Source of the DNA: Gigaspora rosea | Taxonomy: Eukaryota > Glomeromycota > Glomeromycetes > Diversisporales > Gigasporaceae | NCBI GenBank assembly: GCA_003550325.1 | Contig: QKWP01000200.1 | Location: 171,648 to 235,647, forward strand | Length of the DNA stretch: 64,000 bases | Direction of reading: 5' to 3' | Part shown: positions 40,901 through 53,641 of the stretch, one piece after another | How positions within the stretch are numbered: the stretch's first letter is position 1 | Layout of the letters: every line of letters starts with the position of its first letter | Made by a program: the position numbers and the translations under genes | The notes under the pieces: model-generated | Seen by the model: only the letters and a program-made list of their open reading frames with translations | Told to the model about the DNA's origin: nothing | Database searches by the model: none

Positions 40901-43900
40901 TCAGACCAATCTTTCTTACCAGAAGAAAATGAATAGACCATTTATCAGTCTCGCCATAAAAACAGAAAAGCTCTTAAACAGTGTGTCTGTAGAAATTGTG
41001 GTTCTCCAGACCATCTCTTTGCAAATTGTCCTACTAATCAATGTAACCGATACTAGAAATTTGGCCATATTGCTATTAAATGCCCCAAACAAGCCCCAAA
41101 GCATGCTACCTGCTCTACTTGCAATGACCCAACCATCTATATAGGGACTGCCCCAATAATATCTGCAGAGGATGCAGTACATTAGGACATATTGAAGCAT
41201 ATTGTCTACTTGCCACTTGGAAAAGACAAAATTTGGTTTATCAGTGTAGATGCACTCTTGGTCAAGTTGACAGTAATTGTCTACCTACCCATAGCCCTCA
41301 CCGTACCCACTATTGTTGTCAAAGTAAGGTTTCTAACAGATCTGAAGTTTTTAAACTTCTTGAAAAGAAACTGGTATGTCCAGGATGTTATAATAATTTC
41401 CACTGTGCTCTTGACTAGAAGTATCCATTTCTTCACCCAAGGTGAAGGACGTGGAATGTTAATTGCAAAGTATGTAATAAAGCGGATACAAGACCTAGAA
41501 TGTGTCAATTAGACAGTCTCTAAAAAGAATTATGGTTTTGTGAATTAGAACACCTCTATGCATACAAAGCTAGCCAGGATATTTAGTATAATCCTAACTA
41601 TAACCTCTGGACTCGAATCAAACGTTATGCTGAATCAACAAAGAATGCTAGACACCAATATGAATGAACCAGACCCAAATCTACTGACTTGCAAAGATCC
41701 TTTTGGATGAAAATGACCAAACCATCACTCAGCCCTTAGAACCTCTAACCTCTAACCGTATAACTCAACCTTAGAGCTATGCAGAAATGCAACTTATTTT
41801 GCAAGCTGAATCAGACCTATTATCAGAAAATGATATTGATCCCCTATAAGCAATTTTGGATGAATCCTTTGACACTAGCCACCCAGACTATGACCAGAAG
41901 TATGCTTTCGCTGTACTTAGAAGAAACTTTACAGTTCCTGTTAACCTTTGCCAGGAATGTTTACATGTTAAACACCAAGAGGAATTGAATGCAAATCAAG
42001 GATACTGTAATGAATGCAACCTCCCAGACCCAGAATTTACTTACCACCTATTGAAGAAACTATTAAGTAATTAAATAATGACCCCAGTTTTATCAGCTTC
42101 AATAGCAAGTACAACAACAGGGCAAAATAATAAAACAATTACAAGCAAGAATTGAAACATTGGAAACTATCAACGCGCTTTACTATGCTTTTCCAAGAAG
42201 AAGCCCAAAATGCTCATCAAGGGGCAAATGCCTTGGATACACTATGTCAAAATTTTTAGAGAATCCTAGGCAGGATCATAAACTACCTGTCGACCCAGAC
42301 CAGACCCTTATACCCAGACCTGTAAATATTATTACACTTGAACATGAAGAATATACCCTAGCGATCTAGACTTCTTTGAATATTGGACTATTTAATAAAG
42401 AACAAGGCCTAGCTTTTTGACAATTGTTGGAAGAGTTTGCAGACCTCTTTGCAAATGATATAACTGAGCTAGAACGAACTAATTTGGTGACTCACCGAAT
42501 CTATACTGAGGATATACACCCTATTTGTTCTCGCCCGTATTCTATACCTCCAAATGAACAAGAATTTATACAAGAAGAAATCTATAGAATGTTAGAACAT
42601 AAACTCATTCAACTCTCTGATAGCCCCTGGACCTCACCTGTTGTTCTAGTACAAAAGAAAAATAGCAAATTACGATTCTGTATAAACTACAGAAAAGTAA
42701 ATGCTATTACCAAAAAGGATGCTTACCCTCTACCTCGCATTGATGAAATGCTTAATGCCCTTACAGGATGCTCTTGGTTCTCTACTCTCGATCTTGCGAG
42801 TGGATATTGGCAAGTTGCTATGGACTCTAGTGACAAAGAGAAAACTGCTTTTACTACATGATATGGCATTTATGAATTTAATGTAATGCCTTTTGGTCTT
42901 TGCAATGCTCCTGCAACTTTCCAAAGGCTGATGGATCGTGTATATAAAGGAATTGCATGGAAATTTGTAGATGTTTACTTATACGATACAATTGTTTATT
43001 CTAGAACATTTGATAAACACTTGACACATTTGAAAAGAGTATTTAATAGAATTAAACAAGCAGGACTCAGACTTAATATAGAAAAGTGTACCTTTTGGAT
43101 GCACCAACTACCTTTTCTTGGACACCTAATCTCTGCTAAAAGTATTGCCCTGACCCTTAAAAAGTAGATGCTGTCCAACGGATTCAACCTCCTAAAAACC
43201 TTACAGCCCTTCAATCTTTCCTTGGACTTGCAGGATACTATCGCCAATTTATTCAAAACTTTTCATCAATTGCTCACCATTTGAATTCTCTTCTGCAAAA
43301 GGATAAACCCTATCACTAGCAAGACAAACAACAAAAAGCTTTTGAAGAGTTAAAATCTAGACTTATTACTGCCCCTATATTAGCATATCCAAACTTTAAA
43401 GAGACATTTATACTTGCTACTGATACCTCTTAAAATGGCTTTGGAGCCACACTCAGCCAACTAGATAGAAATGGGAATGAACACCCTATTGCCTATGCTA
43501 GTAAAAGTCTGTGAAAAGAAGAAATGAATTATGCCACAACTGATTTGAATGTGCTGCAGTTGTATGGGCCATAGAACATTTTTATAAATACCTAGGTGCT
43601 ACAAAATTCATCTTAGTTACAGACCATTCAGCATTGAAATGGTTACATACTGCTGAACCCAAAGGAAGAATTGGAAGATGGATCTTGAAGCTCCAACTAT
43701 ACAATTTTGGAATCATTCATAAACTAGGCTGAATCCATTCAAATATTGATGCTCTCTCACGGTTACTAACTCAGACAATTATACCTGCTAAATTGCATGA
43801 ATCTTGACCAATATTATATTCTTTACCACTATTTGGACACAGACCAATTTCCAGATGGATTTACTGACCAAGAACAGAAACGACTTATGACCCAGACTAA

Positions 43901-45998
43901 ATATTTTTAAATTAGACATCACCTTCTCTATAAAAAGAATAAAAGAAACCCAGACAGACCTCTTAGAGTTATTAAATAGACAGAAGTCGAACCAGTATTA
44001 TACATGATGCATAGCACCTCACTGCTGGACATTTGGGAATGGATGCTATGTATTATAAAATATCTGAATGCTATTATTGGGATCAAATGTATTGAGATAT
44101 ACAAGAATATGTGAAGACTTGTAAGGAATGCCAACAAAGACAAAAAGGTTATAGAAAAGAACCTTTACACCCTATACAAATAGAAAGAGTTTTCGAACGT
44201 GTTGGAATTGATCTTGTAGGCCCTTTTCCTATAACCAGACAAAATAATCGATATATTATTGTTGCTTCTGAATACCTAACATGATAGCCAGAAGCTCATG
44301 CTATTCCAGATGCTAGTGCTAGTACACTTGCTTAGTTTATCTTTGAGGAGATAATCTATTGATATGGAACTCCAAAAATTATCTTATCAGACCAAGTTCG
44401 CAATTTATTAGTAAAACAATTAGAATTCTCTGTGAGTAATTTCTTATCAAGCATAAATTCTCTTCTCCCTACCACCCTCAGACAAATGGTATAGTAGAAA
44501 GATTTAATAGAACATTGTGTGAATCACTTGCAAAGTGCAAGGGAATGACGATTGGGATTTGTATATACCTGCTGTTCTCCTAGTATATAGAACAAAAAGA
44601 CATGCTACCACAGAATATACCCCCTTCCAACTTATATATGGGAGATATGCTATCTTACCAATCGAAGCACTTTTTCTAGTAGAACCTACAGAAATTGATG
44701 ATGAAATAGACTTACAAGGAAGTATCCTCCAACGTGCTTATGATTTAATAAAGAAATTACCAAATTATTAGACTCATGCTAGACAGAATACTGAACAATC
44801 ACAGCAAAAACAAAGAGTCTGTTTTGATGCCAATATTCGAATAGAGACATTTGAAATTGGTGATAAAGTGTGGATACAAAGAAATGAATTAGAAGCCTCT
44901 CGCTTAGCCAAATTTGAAGACAAAAAATTTGGACCTTTTCTTATCCATGAGAAATTAGGCAATGGTGCTTATAAATTATAAACAATAGAAGGAAAAATTT
45001 TACAAAAATATTATAATAGTGATTGTCTTGCTAAATATTATGAGCCACAAACATGGGAACCAGTAGTTGTTATTGATTCTTCTGGAAATTTCTAGAAGAA
45101 ATTAGATCTACAAGGGGATGAAACACAATTTAATTCGTAGAACCTCAAAATATATTTATACAACTACCTCTTTTGGAATTTTCCCAAAAATGACCATTCC
45201 TATATTACAACCTCAAATCTTGTTAGCCCTCCAATATCTTTTTCAGACTCGGAAACAAGATAATACCAGCCAAAATAATGCATTGTGGATTACATCACAA
45301 TATATATGGTTATGTGATAATGATATTGCCACTCAGACTATTGACCTCACTAATTTAACTACTTCTTTTTTTTAAGCCAGACTCAAATAATTTTCTGAAC
45401 ACTCTAGACGATACAGAACAATTAGAAATTAATTTATCAGAAGTAAATGACACAGAGAAAATAAACCCAAACTTAGAATTAGAAGACATACAAGAAGAAA
45501 CATTATCAGTTCCAATTACTAATCAAGAAGAAGTCACTCCTGCTCCATTATCTGAAAAAATTAACCAGGATTGTGCAGGATATTATCCAACCTTGTGGAC
45601 CTCTAACTCAGACCTCTACCCTTTCATATACTGGAATAACGTATCAGGAGAAATTGCAGAAAATTCTCAAACGAATTAAAACTCACACAAGAAACAGACA
45701 AGACCAAACTAAGCTACTTGAAGCTTACTATTATCTTGGTAACCTTATAGACAAGTACCCTAATGCTCATGAAGATATTCGATCTATAATTGAGAAGGCT
45801 CAAGGAGAAAGAAGTGCCTGAGACACATGGAAGTGTGCCAAACGGATGAAATTGCTTTTCTCCAACTGACCTATAAAAAACATCTCTCAAACGACTTATA
45901 TTACTTATACAATAATTACAAGGTTAACAGATGCCGAACTTTCTCAAGTCCTTCCCCAAATTAGAACTTACGGAGTTTGTTCTTAAAGGGGAGAGAAA

Positions 45999-46592
45999 TG
46001 TTATAGAATAGTTTTGTTAATTTTGGTAGTAATTAGTAAAGAAATTAGAACTTAATAAGGAAATTTTGTAATAACTGTATTTAGTAATAGTAATATGTGA
46101 AATTGATGTGCAATGGCACTCAATGACGCTTAGTGACACTTAACGACGCTTAGCGATGCTTAATGACACTTAGTGATGCTTAACGACGCTTAGTGATGCT
46201 TAACGACGCATAGTGACACTTAACGATGCTTAGCGACGCTTAGCTAAATAGATATATAAACCCATCTTATTTCCCTTAGTTTTAGAGAGATCCAGACATT
46301 GTATTTTATCTTTACCTTTATATTTATTACCCTCCTCTATATTTATTAAATAAACTCTTGAGATTTCTAAGGAACAGACACCTTGGAATGACCCTCCTGT
46401 TAAATTAATAAACTGTCTATTATCTCTTGTTGTTTTATACCAAACTGCCTTAAAGAAGTGTATAGTTTCTTACAAACATACAAGAAATTATACTTCCCTC
46501 TTGCACACCGCTTCATGCCCAAAGTAAGGGATCTCAGAAGCTGTGTAATTGTTACTCTATCGGAATTAAAAAAGGCTTCTGGTACTGTAACA
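45999..46592 (+). repeat. 3' LTR of Ty3/Gypsy copy 2
   Basis: 594 bases, the same length as its partner and preceded by the purine tract AAAGGGGAGAGAAA. Minisatellite units at about 46122-46240 carry many CG to TG or CA changes. Confidence 0.92.
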
Positions 46593-46596
46593 TTAT

Positions 46597-47100
46597 AATC
46601 CACTAATCCAAATTGAATAAATAACTACTATTCGAATTAGCTCATTGAGATGGTTCTAAAGAGCTATAAATCATCCTAATATGATAACTGGATGATAAGA
46701 TCAGAACCAATTAACAATTAGAAATAGGATATGCAATCTGATTGGCTGAGGACCTTCTGCGCAAATGTCTTTACATGTATTACTTCTAAAACATGTCATA
46801 TTTATTGCATATATCCTATATTTTTCATTTATTATACATATATTATTTATTTTATATATTATATTTCTATTATATATACTATATATTTTATTAATAGTTG
46901 TAGTATATATTATACATATAATAGATATTGTCTGTTATATTTGTGAAAAATTAAAATGTATACAAGCAGCTGATATGGACCCCAAGTTCAACATCAAGTC
47001 TTCATACTCGTTTATTAATAATGTATAGTTATTTAATGCGTAGCAGACAATAAATGAAGTTATTTGATAGGTGGTACAATTATATTGTGATCTGCATAAT
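46597..47100. other. AT-rich DNA, no recognised feature
   Basis: Flank of copy 2. TATA-type repeats occupy about 46800-46930. No gene is supported. Confidence 0.5.
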
Positions 47101-47270
47101 CACGATATTATTGTTACACCTACAAATAATGAAAGTATCTGGTAGAGAATTTTGATTGTTTGATGGCTGGGCCCCGCAGGGTCCAGCCATCAAACAATCT
47201 AAATTCTCTACCAGATACGTTAGTTATTGGTGTGGAGCATTTAATAACGGTATTATCTGATACCCTATGG
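47101..47270. repeat. Foldback MITE-like hairpin
   Basis: The inner stem at 47135-47218 is almost perfect. GTATCTGGTAGAGAATTTTG and TGTTTGATGGCTGGGCCC pair around a 3-base loop, with a G+C-rich tip unlike the surroundings. Outer flanks (TTGTTACACCTACAAATA against TGCTCCACACCAATAACT in complement) extend a weaker stem. It lies about 200 bases upstream of the Crypton gene remnant. Confidence 0.65.
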
Positions 47271-47463
47271 TGATCAGGATCACTCGCTATGAATATTAAG
47301 CTTTAAATTAATGACTAGAAAACAACAATAGTTAAATTCTTATATAAGTATAAATTTTTTTTTTACGTTTGCCTTTTTTCTCTTTCGCTTAGCTTTTTCC
47401 TCTTTTGCACTTGACTTTTCTTACAAAAAACAAACCTGTATTCTGTTGAAACCAAACAAAAAA

Positions 47464-49147
47464 ATGACAAACATTAGTAAAACCAGATATCATAAGCCAA
47501 CAAGTGACAAAATAAATGAAATTATTAATGGCACGATTCCTGCAAATACTCAAAAAGCAACAGCAAAGTGGGTTGGAATTTTAGAGGCTTGGTGATCAGA
47601 TGTTGGTTACAATTATGAAGTTGAATCAATTACAGATAAAGACCAGTTAGAGTGTGAAATGATAGATAGAATTTATCCTTGGAATTCATACAATTCGTAC
47701 TCAACAAGAATATTCGCTGTTATCATTAATGAACTGTATTAGATTGCTGAGTGTATATATTTTAAAGCATCCTTAAAGGTCTAATAAGTTCAATTTAGAA
47801 AATCATCAAGACTTTGTACAACTGTGGAATGCAGTAAATAGAAAATTGAAACAGTTAAAAAAATGGCATTATTTCACGACATCACGATTATTTGACAGAT
47901 GATAAACTAAAAAAGATATTTCAGCATAAGAATGTTACAATCGATACTCCACAAGAATTACTTTACAGAATTTTTATGTGTTGCTGTTTTTTATTCCAAC
48001 CACGTGGTGGGGTGCATTATAAGATTTCAATTAAACAATTTACTTTTACGTCTAATAATGGTATTCAATTGCAAAGAATTATCAAAAAAATGATCAAGAA
48101 GGTGTCGATGGAAGTTCTGATGCATTAATTATTCCTGTACCACCTGATACGGAGGGCTATCAAGGGCCTGTACATGATTTCAAAGTCTATTTTTCTAAAA
48201 GACCATTAAATTCAAGATATGATTCTCTTTATTTACGTATTAATAAAGAAGCAAAAGGAAAAACTACAAGTTATCTTGTTTTTAGTACGTGTTATTGTTT
48301 TTTTTATTATATTTTTATTTTTATTAGACCTTGCGCAAGATCCATGGTATTATGATATTAAATTAGACAAAAATACATGCAGTTTACTTATGAAAGATAT
48401 TTGCACTACTGTTGAAATTAACATTGATAGTCGTGATATCGTTAATCATTCTGGACGATCAACCCCGATTATATTTTTATTCCAAAAAGGAGTGCCAACA
48501 GCTACAACTATGTTTTTAACTGAACATAGAAGTGAGTTATCATATCATATTTATGCATGGCCATCAGATCAACAAAGAGAAGATGCATTATCATTACTTA
48601 TTAATAATATCGGTTTGGTACTATTGAATAATTTAGAGGTGTTTTTTTTCACTTAAAAAAACAAAAAAATGTCTTAATATTAATATTTTATTTATTATGA
48701 ATCTATAAGTAATAATGATTCTTCAAGTAATTTGCATGAACAAGCTTTAAACAAGCATAATGAAACTTCAAATTATCAAAAACAACTAATAAACAATGAT
48801 AATCAGAAACAAATTTTAAGTAAACGTACAACTGCATCAAGGTCTTCTTCTGTCTTTGCACTATTTTATTCACCTTTTAAAGATTCTTTAAAAGGGAATC
48901 TCCCATCATATTCAGCATCATCGCATTTGAAACCATCACAAAGAAAAGAACTATGCATCAAGGACCAGCGCAATCAGAACCATCATATTCTGAATCATCA
49001 CATTTGGAATCTTCACAAAGAAAAGAACCACCGCATCAAGGTTTTGACCAAATGCTAGGGTTAAGTAATGGTAATACAGTCATTAAGAATTATTATAATT
49101 TTAATGTGAAATATGTAAAGATTATTAAAAAATGCAAAAAGTATTAA
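47464..49147 (+). pseudogene. Crypton-type tyrosine recombinase (DUF3504-like), decayed
   Basis: A tyrosine-recombinase gene of the Crypton type, which would cut and join DNA through a Tyr. ATG at 47464 begins MTNISKTRYHKPTSDKINEI, then NTQKATAKWVGILEAW (N-terminal SAM-like domain). The catalytic part follows in pieces. FQPRGGVHYK carries the box I Arg (codon 48003-48005), WYYDIKLDKNTCSLLMKDIC follows, and NHSGRSTP gives the HxxR. EHRSELSYHIYAWPS gives the late His and the nucleophile Tyr. Stops occur near 47554 and 47740, and at least two frameshifts lie at about 47780-47890 and 48100. A possible intron lies at about 48275-48330. The tail (48730-49147) is a low-complexity region with two copies of a SSHL..SQRKE repeat, ending NTVIKNYYNFN. 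No direct repeats marking element ends were identified. Confidence 0.75.
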
Positions 49148-50208
49148 TTTATGTAATTACAATGTAATAGTAGCATTAGCCATAGTAAATAAATAAATAA
49201 ATTTGATTGATTTGCATATTAAATTTTTGGTTTAATGAAAATTTAAAATTAGCTTTATGAGCATATTTTAAGTATAAAAAATTACCAAATAACTTGAGTT
49301 ATTTGATAGTCCTGACCATAGTAGAGTATTAGATAAATATAATTATTTATTACTTAAATTAAACAATTATTAGTATCTTCATATACTTTTAATTGTAGCC
49401 TTTTAATTATTGCAAATTGCCTTAAATCTTCTTTGTTAAGTTTTATCAAAAAATGCCTTTTGACTTAGATATATTACAGTAACAAAGTAAGATTACAAAA
49501 GTGTTTACTGTCTAAGATTGCTCTAGTTACCTACTATCTTTGAAGAAGTGGATATAGGATAACATATATAATTATGATTAGAAATACTAATTCTTTTTAT
49601 AATGAATGCAATCTTTTTATAATAAGCAATACTGTATCATTGCATAGTAATGTGCAAGAGTGCATTATTTTGAGTTCCTGCATATTATTTTAGAATGCGC
49701 ATATATGATAATTCAAAACATTACACAAATTTTTAAAAAATTTTTTAAAATAGCATATGAAAAATAATTTGGTACATATGGGACACATTATTTTGACATG
49801 CATATAGCATTATTTTGAGTCAAATATGCTATTTTTAGGTTTCTAAAATGTTTACTTTTTACTTTTCAATCATTTACCTTTATTCAACCCAATTATACTT
49901 GTTTCCAATGAAAATTTTATTAACACCTTCAGAAACTCTTCAGAAGAATGTTGTTCTACAAAATTTAGCCATTTTCTTATATCTAATTAACTATAAAATT
50001 ATTGTAATAATAATAATATTTGAAAAAAGATAGAATGCTTTTAATTTTAATATGCATTAAAACTTTCCAGAAATATTAAAGATACTATTAAAAGACTATT
50101 GTTACTATTTGGTTGGGAAATATTAGACATGCTGGTTTAAGCTACTTGGATAGTAAACAATAATTAGGTAATTTGAATAGGATTAGATGGATATCGGCTT
50201 ATAAGAAT
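49148..50208. other. AT-rich DNA, no recognised feature
   Basis: No gene or repeat is supported. It ends at the 8-base target duplication of the next element. Confidence 0.5.
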
Positions 50209-50216
50209 ATTATATA

Positions 50217-50781
50217 GGGAACCGCTATTTACACCATGGTTTTTGCTATTTGCACCATGGATTTTATGTAACAGTAGATCATCAATTAACATTTTCTATT
50301 TGCACCATGGTAATATATATTGCACCAATAAAAACTCGCCTTTTTTTGTAGATTAACAGTTATTGGCGCTGTTAATATCATGTAACATTACACAAATCTT
50401 CTTTTGGTAGCCTAATCTAATGCGGCCCAACCCTAACCCTAAATTTATAATGCGAGCAAACCTATTACCCTAATTTTTTAAGGCCTTAACATAATGCGGG
50501 CCAGATTTACGCAATTTTGTGTAACCTTGGGCTATATTCATGTTGCACCAATAAAAACTCGCCTTCTTTTGTAGATTAATAGTTATTTCGCGCTGTTAAT
50601 GTCATGTAACATTACAAAACATTAACGGCGTGAAATAACTATTAATCTACAAAAAAAGGTGAGTTTTTATAGGTGCAACATATATTACCATGGTGCAAAT
50701 AGAAAAGGTTGATTGATGATCTACTGTTACACGAAATCCATGGTGCAAATAGCAAAAACCATGGTGTAAATAGCGGTTCCC
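50217..50781. mobile_element. Foldback element, copy B (565 bp), 8-bp target duplication
   Basis: ATTATATA lies at 50209-50216 and 50782-50789. The ends are GGGAACCGCTATTTACACCA and its exact complement. The sequence follows copy A (25421-26215) closely but lacks the central palindrome, joining the arms near 50615. The superfamily is not clear. An 8-base duplication occurs in hAT, P, Merlin and KDZ groups. Confidence 0.9.
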
Positions 50782-50789
50782 ATTATATA

Positions 50790-51160
50790 TAGTTCAGAAT
50801 AAAAGATAGATTGGGTATATAATAAATAAAGAAGGAAAATATATAATTATGAATAATATAATCAAATAATTAGTGTTTTATGATAAAATAATAAATCAAA
50901 TAAACAATTTTTTTTTATACAATAAGATCCATTCTCTAACTCCTTATTAATCAATTAATCATTTATAATTTTAATAAAAAAAAAGGAGGTAGAGTAACAG
51001 CTGCTTTACTCTCGATCTAAGCTGTACTAGATAGGTCGGTTAGGGGAGTGCCAGAAATCACCTGATTAGGGTTTTACTAAGTAGCTAACCCCTACCCCCA
51101 CCTGATAATTTTTCTAAGCATTTGATTGGTTAAAATTTAATAATATATATATATATATTA
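50790..51160. other. AT-rich DNA with a hAT-like end
   Basis: TAGGGGAGTGCCAGAAATCA at about 51034 resembles the end of the MITE at 27651-27786 and has a hAT-like TAGGG start. GTTAGGGG and CTAACCCC nearby could pair. The partner end is not found. Confidence 0.35.
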
Positions 51161-51565
51161 AAAATTGATAACTTTTGATCTACTGGTCTGTTTTGGATGA
51201 CTCAACTACCAAAATGTTCATCTCAGTGAGACGATTCTAACAAGCCCAAAATCATCAAAATCCAATCACAGGATCCCAAGATCATTCAATTTTTGTGTAA
51301 TTTTAATAGTAATTTTTAAAATTACTAAGTAAATTTATTTTTTATAACAAAATTGTTAAAATCCAATTATGGAATCCTAAAATGATTAAAAGTTTATATA
51401 TAAAAATTTTCAGATTTACTAATATATATATATATTTATAAAATAAGATAATCTATATCAATCTTAGAACCTTGTAATTGGATTTTGATAATTTTATACT
51501 TGTTAAGATTATCTTATTAAAAAAGGTCATTTTAGTAGTAAAAGTGGTCCAAAATGAACTAGTAG
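51161..51565. repeat. Degraded long inverted repeat
   Basis: GATCTACTGGTCTGTTTTGG and CCAAAATGTTCATC..GATTCTAACAAG at 51175-51275 match, imperfectly and in complement, 51450-51560 (CTTGTTAAGATTATC.., GTGGTCCAAAATGAACTAGT). ATCAAAATCCAAT also appears in both arms. Arms are about 110 bases. No ORF. Confidence 0.55.
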
Positions 51566-52144
51566 ATTGAAAATAACAGTTGAGAATTAAAAAGAGGCTG
51601 CCCATGCTAAGACAATCATGTAATTTTATTTAAAACTTTTGCTTTAAAAAAAACCAACATGAGGTAGCTCTTGCATTACCCTCTATTAATACAATCCCAA
51701 AATTTGCACTCTAACAATTCTCTTATTTGTGTTCTGACAATACTACCTCCAAATTCGCACTCTAACTTAAAAATCTAACTTAAAGAATCTAAGCTAAAAA
51801 TAAATTCTAATTTCAAAATCTAAAAACACCTTTTAAGCAAAAAAAATTACTTCTTTAAAAATTCAGAAAGATATTAATTTGACAATACTTAAAAAAAGGA
51901 AAAAAATAAATAAGACAGATAGAATAAGGAAAAAAAGGCGAAAAGATAAGTGGATAGCAAAAAAATGTAATGTGCAAAAAGAATAGGCCAGATAAAGAAA
52001 AATATAACTTATAAATTAAACATAGACAATTAATAAAATAATAGATGCATATATATGCACTAAACAATTATAAAAATGATAAGATATTTTTTTGATATGA
52101 CAGCTTCTTTTCACTAAACAAATTATAGTACTACTTAAAGGTGT
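51566..52144. other. AT-rich DNA, no recognised feature
   Basis: No gene or repeat is supported. Confidence 0.45.
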
Positions 52145-52480
52145 GTATGAAGTTTAATTCAATTCAAATAACGATTGTGTTTCAAGAGAATGTAAATTAC
52201 CTAGGGTGAGTATGAAGTTTAATTCTGTTTACTTTAACGTTTGTGATTCAAAAGAATGTATGATTAACCGTAATCAGTATGAAGTTTAATTCAGTTCACT
52301 TTAACGATTGTGTTTCAAGAGAATGTAAATTACCAGGGTGAGTATGAAGGTTAATTCTGTTTACTTTAACGTTTGTGATTCAAAAGAATGTATGATTAAA
52401 CCGTAACCGTAATCAGTATGAAGTTTAATTTGTTCCCTTTAATAATTGTGTTTCGAGAAAATACATGTAATCATTTAAAT
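52145..52480. repeat. Tandem repeat, unit about 65-74 bp, five copies
   Basis: GTATGAAGTTTAATTC starts units at 52145, 52210, 52278, 52342 and 52416. Units alternate between two versions: one with CGATTGTGTTTCAAGAGAAT and the other with CGTTTGTGATTCAAAAGAAT. The ancestral repeat is therefore a dimer of about 135 bases. Confidence 0.85.
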
Positions 52481-53570
52481 TCTATTCACTTTAACAATTA
52501 TCGGGTTCTTCAATTATATTTTGTAACGGTCAGGTAAATCAAATAGATTTAAGTCCAGTAAAATATATACTCAAGGACCAAATTAACATGAATCAAATGA
52601 AGATTATCCTGGCAAATGATTAGACGACCACTGTTCGAGAACTTCATTGGAACTTAAATATACGTAAAAATATCAAAAATTTCATTAACTTAATCCATAA
52701 ATAAAGGCTAAAGAATTCGATTTTAGTATTAATATGATGCATAAAATGTGTGACCTCTGTAGATCATGTTATATAAAATTACTGGAAATTAAAAATTTCA
52801 ATGCAATGAATATAATTAGAAACGTTAATAATGAAAGAGCATAATAATTAAAAGAATAATGATGCTTCCTTTATTAGATTCAATCATTGTTGCCACATTT
52901 CAGGCGATTAATTTGCAAATTAACAATTATGAGTTGATAATTTTATGCGTGTGCGAAAGAATAGAATAATCTTTTTAAACTTTTGAAGGTAAAAACCCTG
53001 TAATATAACTAAGATAGCATACAAAAAGTTTTAACCAAATATTGTTAACCTCGAGATTGTCAGATTTAAAAATATTATAAACTGTTAAATTTATACAGTA
53101 GAAACGGGTTTTGTAGAATAATTTTCATCAGATTTGACAAGTTATCGATTTTGACAAAAGTTCAACTGTATTTATAATCTTTAAATCTGTCCTGATCTTT
53201 GAATATATTATATACGTCACGTAGTCACTCAGACTACCTTGTATTCGTGAGGTTTTACTACCAAAGTTCGCTTGTTTGGCAATACGATGACTGACGTATC
53301 GTTCAGGTACTACCACCTATAAGATACTTCACACAGATAAGTTTATTCACTAAGAAATATGTGAGCACACAAGTTCGTTAACACCAAGTTATTGTGAGCA
53401 CAAAGCTAAAGCTAAAAGCTATAAAGAGCGTGAAAGCTAGGCACTTCCCCCTTAGGATCGATGCCTTATTTATCAATTACTTCTTGCTTTTAATTACATA
53501 ACGACATTCGATCAATACATTCGTACTACCCTATATAGTCCCTATATCAGTATAATGCGATCGTTGCTGT

Positions 53571-53572
<2 letters not shown>
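52481..53572. other. Unique-looking DNA; possible LTR or promoter remnant on the minus strand
   Basis: A MITE fragment related to 28476-28675 lies near 52748-52775. At 53330-53560 the minus strand contains TTGATAAATAAGGCATCGAT and later GTGAATAAACTTAT, in a spacing reminiscent of a solo LTR, but no paired copy or terminal motif is visible. A 62-codon minus-strand frame at 53128-53316 (MVVPERYVSHRIAKQANFGS) is not recognised. Confidence 0.3.

Positions 53573-53637
<65 letters not shown>
53573..53637. repeat. Homopolymer, 65 consecutive T
   Basis: Uninterrupted run of T. It could be the A-tail of a minus-strand retrocopy or an assembly artefact. No 3' end of a known element adjoins it on the right. 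Confidence 0.95.

Positions 53638-53641
<4 letters not shown>

Larger units (their letters stand above)
37375..46592 (+). mobile_element. Ty3/Gypsy LTR retrotransposon, copy 2, old and decayed
   Basis: Same family as the element at 5513-14820, opposite orientation, 9.2 kb. LTRs are at 37375-37968 and 45999-46592, and TTAT flanks both ends (37371-37374, 46593-46596). Parts in order: gag region (about 38270-40340), protease and zinc-knuckle region (about 40360-42240), RT-RNase H (about 42245-43805), integrase (about 43810-45090), the 3' ORF counterpart (about 45190-45985) and the polypurine tract. It is thoroughly broken, with several dozen interruptions. The LTRs differ by roughly forty bases (about 7% by eye), so it is clearly older than copy 1. 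Confidence 0.93.

Noticed and set aside
46731-47028. Ile/Tyr-rich ORFs before the Crypton remnant
   Set aside because: Produced by TATA-type simple repeats in two frames at once, with no conserved motif.
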